Position numbers and translations under genes: made by a program. A DNA stretch of 64,000 bases, taken from NCBI GenBank assembly GCA_032629725.1, contig JAFEVB010000004.1, positions 1,550,001-1,614,000 on the forward strand, written 5' to 3'. Position 1 is the stretch's first letter. Each line of letters begins with the position of its first letter. This document shows, one piece after another, positions 55,167 through 64,000 of the stretch. The notes beneath the pieces were generated by a model that was not told the origin of the DNA, made no database searches, and saw only the letters and a list, made by a program, of their open reading frames with translations. The stretch is from Gremmenia infestans. Its lineage: Eukaryota > Ascomycota > Leotiomycetes > Helotiales > Hamatocanthoscyphaceae.

Positions 55167-56018
55167 AGAGGAATGTAGAGATATGGACTACAATTAGAAC
55201 TGTCTATACAGGGGAACGGGTACTAGTAGAATCAGGAACTAGCAAGGTAGTCTCCACAAACGATGTCTCTTCATCAAGGCTTGCTTCCGGATCGTACCAG
55301 AAAGCCGATACACGTTCAACCAGTACCTTATATATGTGTCGAGAAGCTCATGTACCTGCTGAATCGGGATGCGGCATCGATGTGTAATATAAGCGGGCCT
55401 TGTATTATAGAGGAGGAAAGGAGGTGCCTATCAGGAAGTTTACATACACGATACTCTCGAAGCGGGAGACATGTTGCATTGAGCAACTCATTATTTTGCT
55501 TGTGTGACGGTAGTTCTGCATGAACCCCTCCAGGATCAAGTGAATGTACGCAATCGAAAGAACACGTTTACTTATCGTCAAAGTTGAAGACAGCCAGCCG
55601 AGTCCATGTAATGTGGCACTATGAATCACTTTGCGGAGGTATTTACTTTTTTGCCAATTTGTGATCGCTCGTCTCGCCAACATCTCATACAAACAGTTAG
55701 ATCTCCCAAGTGGCTTTAATCTTCCTCTAAAATCTATCAATTTTCACGATGGTTCAGAAACGTACACCTTCTCTCAATTGAGAATAACGGTTCAGACCCG
55801 ACACCAGGAAGTCATTCCTGCAGCAATTTAGTCGAAAAAGTAGTCAGGTCTACAACTCAAAGCCTCCTTGATTCTGAAATGAGCTTTACCGAATTCCAAG
55901 AGCTAATCGACAGTACAGACATGCTGGCTCGCGATTACAAGCTGTTGTTGTTTCAAAATCCTCGACAACATGTTTCTGTCGTAAGCTAGGCACCCGATGT
56001 GTTATTTTACCTCCACGT
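55167..56018. other. Region between the first and second SprT-like copies
   Basis: Short open frames only. An in-frame peptide from ATG 55877 (MSFTEFQELIDSTDM) might be an upstream part of the second copy, but it is not continuous with it. Confidence 0.4.
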
Positions 56019-56429
56019 GTGCCATTGATCTGTGAGGAAGCTGGCGGTGGAGTCACATCGTCGGGTGGTGGGTGGTCCTGTGCGAATCCATATTTGGCCG
56101 TCTGGCTGAAGGGGATATCAATTGAAGTCGATGATGCTAAGAAGTGGATGCAGAAATATTTCGGTATCACTTTTCACATGATGGTACACGCCTTTCTCAA
56201 GATCTAAATATGCCACGATTTTCAAGAAGTGAACAAAATCGAAGAAGCTGGTATCACTGGCCGCAGCGGAGGATGGGGGTGAAATATTTACATTTTTTGC
56301 GGTTTGTTTAAAGATGGGACCTTCTTTGAGCCTGGAGTTTCTCTTGAACATGGCAAGTTCTTGGAATTTGATAAAGCGAGAAAGAGCTTGATCTTGAAGG
56401 ATGTTTCACACCCCTTGGATGATTCGTAG
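56019..56429 (+). pseudogene. SprT-like paralogue, multiply broken
   Basis: The frame reads DDAKKWMQKYFGITFHMMVHAFLKI, whose HMMVHAFL corresponds to HExxHAFL. It then stops (TAA, 56205-56207). The same frame continues ICHDFQEVNKIEEAGITGRSGGWG, where the loop is the counterpart of the GHG ligand loop. A second stop (TGA, 56280-56282) is followed by about 48 more codons to a TAG at 56427-56429. Glu of HExxH is Met, and the downstream ligand loop has no histidine. The upstream part could not be joined to a start codon. It is clearly a decayed copy of the neighbouring genes. Confidence 0.65.
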
Positions 56430-56635
56430 CACTGGATACAATGACTATCCGTGCGTTTTATGGGGGAGAGAGGGGGGGGGGAAGGCAATGCCGGTGATTC
56501 AAACGTGATTATAATCTCATTTGTCGACCTCCAATCACTATACTCCTTGATTAACAAACCTATGGTTATAGATTTAGTATTGATTTTCTGAGGTTTCCAC
56601 CCTATCAACGCACTTGATCTCTACTATCCACAACA

Positions 56636-57446
56636 ATGTTTATTCAAGTTGAACATAAGCTCCCTATAAGGCCATCTTTAACACCGCGTCTACGGGCCAG
56701 CGGGCACCAACCAGAAGAGCTAGTGAATATGCTCGTCCTTCACTCAAGGAATCGAGGTTCCCATCTCGACAGCGACCAGCGCAATGCTCTTAGACTATTT
56801 TCCAAAATCCCCAATCACCATCATCCGAAAGAAGAGTTTATTATCAAATTCTTCTTCATTTTCGACGATTATTCTTCTTCAAACGTCTAAGAAATTATTG
56901 TTACATCGAAGATTCAGACCACGACTGGAGAACCAAGCAATACAGTGGATATTCAAAAATGACAGGCAAGGGGCAAATCATCATCAGGATGCTCGCTTAC
57001 GAAGAATTTGGGATTGCTTCAACGCTATTGCACGAGATGATACATGCTTTCCTGCTGCGATGGTCCTATTGGCACCTTCCGTTGTTGGACAAAAGCCTCG
57101 AGGGCGAGGGTAGAACTGGCCATGGATTTTCATGGCAACATATTTCATTCGCGCTAGAATCTGCGGCGAATGATCCAACACTTACTGGAATAAAGCTGGA
57201 CTTGAGTCGAGAATTCTCTCTCAGGATCGAGCTCCGTGAGCGGTAAGTGGATATGTCGAGCTAGAATTTTTCTCCTAGAGAAGTATTACTGACTGTACAT
57301 GCGTTTTTGACGTTAGGTTCGGCGCAAAGAGGTTCAATGCAAATATAGACCTAAGAAGATGGGGTTTCGATCCTAAGAAAGAGTGGAACGAAACAGGCTA
57401 TCGCAGGATCTGCGAAAATGCTCGACTTCTAAAGCAAACGGTTTAG
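56636..57446 (+). pseudogene. SprT-like paralogue with intact HExxH but a frameshift
   Basis: Starts at ATG 56636 and reads to FFFIFDDY. A -1 shift at about 56868 then changes to the frame that gives LFFFKRLRNYCYIEDSDHDW and, further, STLLHEMIHAFLLRWSY and GHGFSWQHISFALESAA. This third copy keeps the full zinc-binding set: HEMIH and the GHG histidine. After an intron (57243-57316, GTAAGT...TTAG) the protein ends RWGFDPKKEWNETGY...KQTV. The only visible lesion is the frameshift, located in a run of TTATTCTTCTTC where slippage or sequencing error is plausible. If the base is an error, this is a functional SprT-like metalloprotease gene; otherwise it is recently inactivated. Confidence 0.68.
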
Positions 57447-58342
57447 CAATTTGTGTCGCCGAAGAAGGAATAGAGTGCGACTTTCATAGTGTCTAGATCG
57501 CATGCTTGGCTTGCTTATTACGCCTTCCTTGCCCATTCGTAACAATCCCGGAGGAGTGTGGAGTATAGTCGTGACTCGAAACCCTGATTCGAACCTATGG
57601 TTTTGCTCTCTTCAAACGAATTTGAAATGGGCTAGAGGCAGAAGATATCGACCAGTGCCGCTCGAGAGCTCGTCTCGTCAACCCCCATATTATCTATCGA
57701 AGCTCGCCAATTTCCGCATGCACAGGAAATAACCTGGTCATTCTATCTGCAGTCAACAGCCAGGACTTGGTTCGTCTTCTTGTGCTATCCGACTTGGGGC
57801 ATAACGAATCGTTGCTGACCGAGCTATAGAGTGGGACCAGCATCTTTGATGGTAGAAAATGGTATTTATGATATGCGCCTCAATCCAAGCAACACCTCTA
57901 AGAATGCTAAGCTGGGGTGTTTCGAAATGACAAAGGTTGTATCAAGAGGCAAATGAGTCTTCAGAGGGACAAAGTTGTTCAGGAAGGTCAAATCCAAGTC
58001 CTCATATATTGTATCTTGCCCCCTCTCTGAAAAATATTCAAAAAGAAGCATCACAATTACACCTCTTGGAATAATTCTACGTTGCACATTAATATATGTT
58101 ATTTTCCGAATAGCCCCGCTGAGTAGCTTTGAAACAACTATGCACAACACGTGACCAGCCTCATCAGCTGCCCCTGACGCTACCCCCAGCCTTCTAAACC
58201 CTTGAATAGATGCCTACCTAGCTTAGCATAATGGAAAGCCATCTTACAAATGCTCCACTTCAGCCTCGGGAGCACCACAACCAAAATCCATGCGCCAAAG
58301 TCAATAATCCTCCCATGCTTTAGTCTCAATCCGAATGATAGA
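57447..58342. other. Intergenic region
   Basis: Nearly 900 bp, convergent 3' ends. Frames at 57502-57732 and 57866-58150 (minus) show no protein features I recognise. Confidence 0.45.
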
Positions 58343-58936
58343 TTACTTCATCATTCCAGCCATGACAGCATCATCTGGACAGGCAGTTTCCAAGGCTTTC
58401 ACCGCATCCTTAACTTTCTGGCCAAAATCGAGTGGCGGACCGGCATTGCCAGTCAGCATGGCAGTCTTGCCACTGGTATCGTTGACCAAGAGATCCAGCA
58501 TCATGGTGCGGCTGCAGACATCTTGGAATACACCGAGTGCTGCTTGATCGCCGGATCCTTTGCATTATCAGTATCAATGGATAGTATGAGGATGGTGATA
58601 AGGATGAACGGGATGGTGTTTAGCTTACCGACTGCACCACCGAATTGACTAGGATACTGGACGGATTTCCCATCTTTGACATTTTCGTACTCACTCAGCA
58701 TGTATTTGGAACGCATGACAAAGTCCCATACATGGTAAAGAGTTGGATTTTTGTTTGGGGGGTTCTCCCATTTGGGATGTTCAATGAGTGCACTAACTTC
58801 GTTAATAGATATAAAATCCCCCTTTCCAGGGAAAGAGAAGCATGGTGAATTGTCAAACATACTCGATTATACCTTCAAGGCGAGCTGCAACATCTTCTCG
58901 CTGTTGAGGGGTGGGGAGTGGGAGTTGCGTAGTCAT
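58343..58936 (-). CDS. Hypothetical small protein (148 aa), conserved-looking
   Basis: Three exons (58936-58873, 58796-58629, 58557-58343; donors GTATAA and GTAAGC, acceptors CGAAG and CAAAG) keep frame and encode 148 residues. The protein starts MTTQLPLPTPQQREDVAAR and continues VSALIEHPKWENPP, YHVWDFVMRSKYMLSEYE, QFGGAVGSGDQAALGVFQDV and LVNDTSGKTAMLTGNAGP. It ends in a hydrophobic-Met patch (DDAVMAGMMK). It is mostly soluble and helical with no signal peptide. I do not recognise the family. Three well-formed introns and a good start make it a real gene. It shares a 520 bp upstream region with the sphingolipid methyltransferase. Confidence 0.75.
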
Positions 58937-59456
58937 GATGGGCGGGTGCGGAGTCTGTCTGTCTGTTGTCGGATATGGATTACGTGAGGAAAAAGGGAGA
59001 AAAGAGGACTAGTGAAGACTACTAGACTTTCGACACTTCTTTCAGATTTGTATTTATGTATACTTACTTATCCGCTTGACTCTGAGAGAGAGGTTGAGCT
59101 GAAGTGAAGTGACGTATCCGGATCGGATCTCACTCTTCACCGTCTTTTTTGATCGGCATTGCATTGCTTCGACGTGAATCAGCCGATTCTCGGCACATTT
59201 GAGAACGGGAAGGGGCGTTGTCTGCGTTGCCCCTTGAGCTTGGCTTGGCTTGGGACAAGAATGCAGGGGAAGCTCGCTCCTTACGAATCCAGCCAGCCCC
59301 AGCCGAGTTCTCTCTCACGGGCCACCTACCGAACCAAGCTCCGTTTATTAGTTGACCGCTTGGTGTGAAACAGATAAACACACGCACGCCCAAGACAAAA
59401 AATCTCGTGGTCTTGAGATTCCTTCCTCCATTCCATTCGAGGAGCTTGCAACAACC
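58937..59456. other. Divergent promoter region
   Basis: Shared between the 148-aa gene and the sphingolipid C9-methyltransferase. No gene recognised. Confidence 0.5.
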
Positions 59457-61198
59457 ATGGCTTCCAATCCCCAGAGTACCAATGGCTCTGAGAGCGAGTT
59501 CGAGTTCATTGAAACTCCCAAAGCTCCCACCCCCACATTCGAGAAATTCGAGGAGTGTGGTGTCAGGACAACCTCCGTAAGTAGTATTATCCTCACCGCA
59601 TTTATCATGGCTTTGAGCCATTCCCCTGACATCAATTGGCTTATATCTAACACTCTTAATAGTACCCGGCAATCAAGAATGCTCCTCTCCCAGCAGACGG
59701 CCCCGGCTCCGAAAGCTTTTCCAACACCATCCTCTTCTCCCTTCTTGCCTTCGTCCCCACATACCTGTCATGGAAACTCGGTGGCGGGCTGAAGACCACC
59801 ATCTTCTTCGGCCTCTTTACCTCGATCCCCATCCTGGTTTCCTTCTGGTATCTTGCTTCGTCCTTCTCTCCTCGCAAGAACGACAAGGTCAAGTTACCAG
59901 GTCGCCCTGTAGAGTATTACCTTACTTTCAAAAATGAGGCCGATAAGCTCAAGTACAGAGGCTCCAACAAAATTCCCCTGGAGACTTTCTACTCCATGTA
60001 TTTTGCTGGCGATGTGGACTTCAATGGGGACTGCTTGGAAGTCATGGAGTACAGACATGACTGGGCAAGCTTCCAATTTACCATGACCCTGTTCAAATAT
60101 GTCTTCTTCGTATTCGCACCCGAAGTTATCATGCACACCCGATCCCAAGGTACACACAGTCCATCGCATCTCTCTTGATATCCTCTAATGTGTGTCGCAG
60201 ATGAGGAGCAGGTCCGTGACCACTACGACCGAGGTGATGATTTCTACGGCTGGTTCCTCGGCCCACGCATGATCTACACTTCCGGTGTCATTTCCGATAT
60301 CAACAAGGAGGAAACTCTCGAACAATTGCAAGATAACAAGATGGCCATTGTATGTGAGAAGATTTCTCTCAAGAAGGACGAGAAGCTTTTGGATATTGGT
60401 TGTGGATGGGGAACCCTTGCCAAATTTGCAAGTGTTCACTTCGGCGCCCAAGCCACTGGTATCACTCTTGGTCGTAACCAGACTGCATGGGGTAACAATG
60501 GCCTCCGAAAAGCTGGCATCCCAGAAGAGCAAAGCAAGATTCTCTGCATGGACTACCGCGATATCCCTGTCCCAGAAAGCAAATACGACAAGATCACCTG
60601 TCTCGAGATGGCTGAGCATGTTGGTATCCGACACTTGACGAGCTTTTTGAAACAGTGCAATGAGATGATGACCGATGATGGCGTGTTCTTCCTTCAGGTC
60701 GCTGGTCTCAGAAAGACTTGGCAATATGAGGATCTCATTTGGGGTCTTTTCATGAACAAATACATCTTTCCCGGTGCCGACGCATCTACTCCTCTGAACA
60801 ACTACGTGACCTCGTTGGAAAGCGCTGGTTTCGAAGTTAAGAACGTTGATACTATCGGTGTCCACTACTCTGCTACGTTGTGGAGATGGTACAGGAACTG
60901 GATCGGCAACAGCGACAAGGTCAAGGCCAAGTATGGCAATAGATGGTACAGAGTAAGTTTTCCAGTCACCGGTGATCGATGTTTGTGCTCACGACTATAG
61001 ATTTGGGAATTCTTTCTGGCCTACTCTACCATCATCTCCCGCCAAGGCTCCGCAACCTGCTACCAAATCACTCTCGTCAAGAACATCAACTCGACCCACA
61101 GAATCGAGGGTATCCAATCTCAGTTCTCCCTTTCGGGTGCTCTAGCGGCAAGCAAGGTTGACCTGACGGCCACCCACGCAAAGAATGTTGTCGGGTGA
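59457..61198 (+). CDS. Sphingolipid C9-methyltransferase
   Basis: Methylates C9 of the sphingoid base of fungal glucosylceramide using S-adenosylmethionine, in the ER membrane. It belongs to the cyclopropane-fatty-acid-synthase-like superfamily. Four exons (59457-59576, 59663-60149, 60201-60952, 61001-61198) encode 518 residues, near the usual length. Two hydrophobic segments at about residues 58-100 (SNTILFSLLAFVPTYLSW and GLFTSIPILVSFWYLA) anchor it. The SAM motif LLDIGCGWGTLAKFA spans about 265-279, with DIGCGWG at 267-273. The RDHYDRGDDFYGWFLGPRMI segment upstream and EMAEHVGIRH downstream are family hallmarks. The final TGA lies inside a GGGTGAGT that also fits a 5' splice site, so a short extra C-terminal exon cannot be excluded. 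Confidence 0.95.
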
Positions 61199-61723
61199 GT
61201 CTAGAAGGTCGCTTCCACGCTAAACCAGGTGGGGGTAGGAGAGACGATGAGGATTGGTCAATTGTTACGATAATGTTGCATGAGATTTGCCCGTGTAAGA
61301 AAGTGGAAACCTGAGGAAGCACCTAGAAAAGCTGTGTAAATTTATTCTATGTCTAGAGCTATCAAGGGGGCAGTTCGGCGTCATGTGATGCGGAAAAAGA
61401 AGCTGCTACTTCATAATGAATCATGTTCCAGAGTTCTAATAAGTTTTGTTATTGAATGTGAAATCAACTGATGTAGTAAATTAGCCATAAGCTAAATCCC
61501 AAGTCAACGTCGTTATATCCACATTTTCTTTGCAGCGTCCCTAACCCTGTAGCAAAAGCCAGCCCGCGTCTGACGATCCGACCGAGTCTGAGCTGAGGCT
61601 CTTACTTTACTAGCGTCGTCATTTACGCGTTTGACGACCGTCAATCCGCAGCATTTCCATTTCCCATCTAATTACCTGCCTTTCCTTTTCGCATTCTTGT
61701 TAATACGCATCCACATCCCCATC
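61199..61723. other. Intergenic region, promoter of PAN1
   Basis: About 525 bp with no gene. Pyrimidine-rich just before the PAN1 start. Confidence 0.5.
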
Positions 61724-64000
61724 ATGTTCTCGGGGTCTAACTCCTACCTGGGCAGCCAGAGCGGGCGTCCAGGAGGGCCCCAGCAATTCCAGCAGCCGGG
61801 TCAACAGCAGCAGCAACAAGGTGGCTTTCTCAACCCCAATCCTACCGGCTATGGAGCTGCTCCATTACAGCAGAACTATACGGGCTACCCTGTGCAGAGT
61901 CAGCCAACAGGTTTCCAACCTCAACCGCAACCCATGCAACCGCAACAGACGGGCTATACAGGGCAGGCTTCGCCGTTTAGTGCTCCGCAGCAACAGAGCT
62001 TTCAGACGGGAGCCCCCCCAATGCCACAGATCCCCCAGCAGTTCCAGACGGGAGCTCCTCCGATGCCACAGATTCCTCAGCAGTTCCAGAACCAGCAACC
62101 GCCGCAGCCTCCAGCAGCTCCAGTTCAACAACCTCAGCCTACGGGTTTCTCAGCGATGGCCGATAGCTTCAAGACAACACCATCTGCGGCTCCGGCCAGA
62201 GGACGTAGGGTATCGAAAGCAAAGACGGGTGCAAGGATACCAAATATCAGGCTGTCGTTCATCACTGCGCATGACCAGGCAAAGTTTGAGACTCTGTTTA
62301 AGTCTGCGGTTGGGGATGGGCAAACGCTTTCGGGAGATAAGTCGCGGGATTTATTACTACGATCGAAGCTGGATGGCAATTACTTGTCTCAAATATGGTA
62401 GGCTAGACTCCCAAGCATTTACAGTGTGGTTTAGTTACTAACGATTATTCCAGGACACTTGCAGATACCACCAGAGCCGGACAACTGCATTTTCCCGAAT
62501 TCGCACTCGCAATGTATCTTTGCAACCTGAAGCTTAATGGCAAGCCTTTGCCCTCCGTTCTTCCCGAAAACATAAAGAATGAGGTTTCTAGCATGGTGGA
62601 TATAATCAATTTTGGCGTCGCAGATAATGGAGCAGATCTTTCGCAGCAGACGAATGCACCCGATTTTAATGCTCGAATGAATGCAGCTTCGCCGCCTACA
62701 ATTCAGCAGCCTCAACCAATACAGTCAAACTCAGCTCTTTTGACGACACAGATGACAGGTTTCCCTGCCCAGCAGAACAACTTTTCTGGTGGCCTTCAAG
62801 GACAGCAACAGACTGGCTACCAGCAGCCTATGCAAACGGGTTTTAACCAAGGTCAGCAAGGAGGGTTGCAGCCACAGCAGACTGGATTTCAAAATATGCC
62901 GAATCCATCCGCAACTGGTTATACAGGGCCCCGTCCTCCTATGCCTCCCATGCCCACTGGATTCAGCCCTAACCAAGGCCTTTCTCCCGCACAGACTGGA
63001 ATGGGTATGATTGCTCCGTTGAATAGTCAGCCTACAGGTCGCCCGGGACAATGGGGATTAGTCAATGCTCCTGCAAGTGGTTTACCAAATATCGATCTCT
63101 TGCAATCAAGGATGATGCCTCAGCAAGGCCGTGAACAAGGAGCTTTTACAACATCTGGTCTACAGGGAAATGCAGTCATTCCTTGGGCTGTCACTAAAGA
63201 TGAAAAGCAGCGATATGATGATATCTTCAAAGCATGGGATGGATTCAATAAGGGCTTCATTGGTGGTGATGTTGCCATTGAAGTCTTTGGACAAAGTGGA
63301 TTAAACAAGCCTGATCTCGAGCGAGTGTGGACATTGGCGGATCACGGCAATAAGGGACGACTTAATATGGACGAATTTGCGGTCGCTATGCATTTGATCT
63401 ACCGGAAGCTCAATAATTATCCGTTGCCAGCTCAGCTACCCCCGGAGCTTATCCCGCCTTCTACCCGAAACTTCAATGATTCCATTGGGGCTGTCAAAAG
63501 CTTGCTTCACCAAGAATCTGATTTCCGTAAAAATTCTGGAGCGAGTCTTTTGCCACAGAAGACTGGAGTCAGCTACCTCAAAAACCATTCCTTCAGGGGT
63601 GACTCAGGTGCTTCTAGATCTACCCGAAAGGATGCCACGGTCTTCAAAAACAACGATGATGATGTTGGGTACAAATCTAGCGCTCGCCGGAGGCTGGGTG
63701 GATCTGGTTCCCCACGACCATCTTCTCCATCTTCAACCTCAAGTGATGATCTATCATTAGAGCAAATCCGGAAGAAGATTCGTGAGAAACAAGTTCTGCT
63801 CGATGCCATCGACTTCAAGGATGAGAATGCTGCTGACGAGGATGATTTGCTCGATCGAAAGGACCGACGTGAAGCTGAAGATCTGTATAATCGTATTCGT
63901 CGTATCCAGGAGGATATCGACGCTCATCCTGATGCTTCGTTGCGAAACGTCGACTCCGACGCTGAGCGTCGTATTCTGAAGCGACAATTGCAGGTCTTGA
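61724..64000 (+). CDS. PAN1: Pan1, EH-domain endocytic actin regulator (5' part, cut by the window end)
   Basis: Endocytic scaffold that activates Arp2/3-driven actin assembly at cortical patches. Two exons are visible: 61724-62397 and 62454 onward (intron donor GTAGGC, acceptor TTCCAG). The N-terminus is Gln/Pro/Gly-rich with repeats of TGY/TGF and MPQIPQQFQTGAPP. A first EH domain lies at about residues 180-265 (AHDQAKFETLFKSA...FALAMYLCNLKLNG). A second EH domain follows at about 471-555 (DEKQRYDDIFKAWD...HGNKGRLNMDEFAVAMHLIYRKL). A TGF-rich linker with many QQTGF/QTGM motifs (sites of the LxxQxTG type used by Prk1/Ark1 kinases) connects them. A coiled-coil region starts at about residue 690 and is still open at the end of the window. 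The C-terminal acidic and WH2-like parts are missing only because of truncation. Confidence 0.93.

Noticed and set aside
57866..58150. Minus-strand 94-codon frame with hydrophobic segments
   Set aside because: AT-rich noncoding sequence between convergent genes easily gives such frames; no similarity was recognised.
1..64000. CRISPR arrays, intact transposons, rRNA genes and telomeric repeats
   Set aside because: None were seen. Simple repeats are short tandem units without spacers, and no transposase or reverse transcriptase motif appeared in any frame.

Overview
The window is nuclear DNA of a filamentous ascomycete (Pezizomycotina). The evidence is short spliceosomal introns of about 40-70 bp with GTAAG/GTATG donors, TATA boxes about 90-130 bp ahead of several starts, a Zn2Cys6 regulator, an RTA1-type membrane protein, a Crh-type GH16 glucanosyltransferase, a ccg-6-like GPI wall protein, a fungal sphingolipid C9-methyltransferase and a Pan1 homologue. 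The family mix resembles Leotiomycetes, but that placement is inference and no rDNA or marker locus settles it.

Layout. 0.4-10.6 kb: a PRISE-like short-chain reductase, a decayed NmrA-like reductase, a Zn2Cys6 regulator, a broken RTA1-like gene and a large GT28 sterol-glucosyltransferase-like gene. Two copies of a ~300 bp dispersed repeat lie here. 10.6-16.3 kb: gene-poor and rich in microsatellites, with one convincing 88-aa ORF. 16.3-24.8 kb: a compact housekeeping block with APC8/CDC23, farnesyl diphosphate synthase (ERG20), CutC-like, an FMN split-barrel protein and a Crh-type cell-wall enzyme. 25.6-29.1 kb: two tandem, distantly related genes sharing a Cys/His motif that may be zinc-binding. 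29.1-34.7 kb: 5.6 kb with no recognisable gene. 34.7-41.1 kb: a GPI wall protein, an F-box-like protein and a large secreted protein. 44.0-47.5 kb: a CTK1/CDK12-type kinase. 47.9-58.3 kb: an accessory stretch dominated by decaying or unusual genes: a MYND-family remnant, a small Cys-rich protein, an EthD-like gene with an in-frame TGA, a four-TM protein and three SprT-like paralogues in different states of decay. 58.3-64 kb: a small conserved-looking protein, the sphingolipid C9-methyltransferase and the 5' part of PAN1, which runs off the window.

Functional themes. ERG20 supplies the sterol and prenyl pathway, the GT28 protein probably glucosylates sterols or related lipids, and the C9-methyltransferase modifies glucosylceramide. 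Crh, the ccg-6-like protein and the large secreted protein act at the cell surface. APC8 and CTK1 belong to cell cycle and transcription.

The points most worth following up are these. (i) The SprT-like cluster contains one intact-looking copy that has lost two of three expected zinc-binding histidines, one multiply broken copy, and one copy with an intact HExxH interrupted by a frameshift. (ii) Two unrelated genes (RTA1-like and EthD-like) carry TGA exactly where the reading frame expects tryptophan. (iii) The GT28 gene appears to have lost a ubiquitin-interacting-motif tail by a frameshift. (iv) The tandem Cys/His genes carry an internal duplication. Exon boundaries were worked out by hand from splice consensus and reading-frame continuity.
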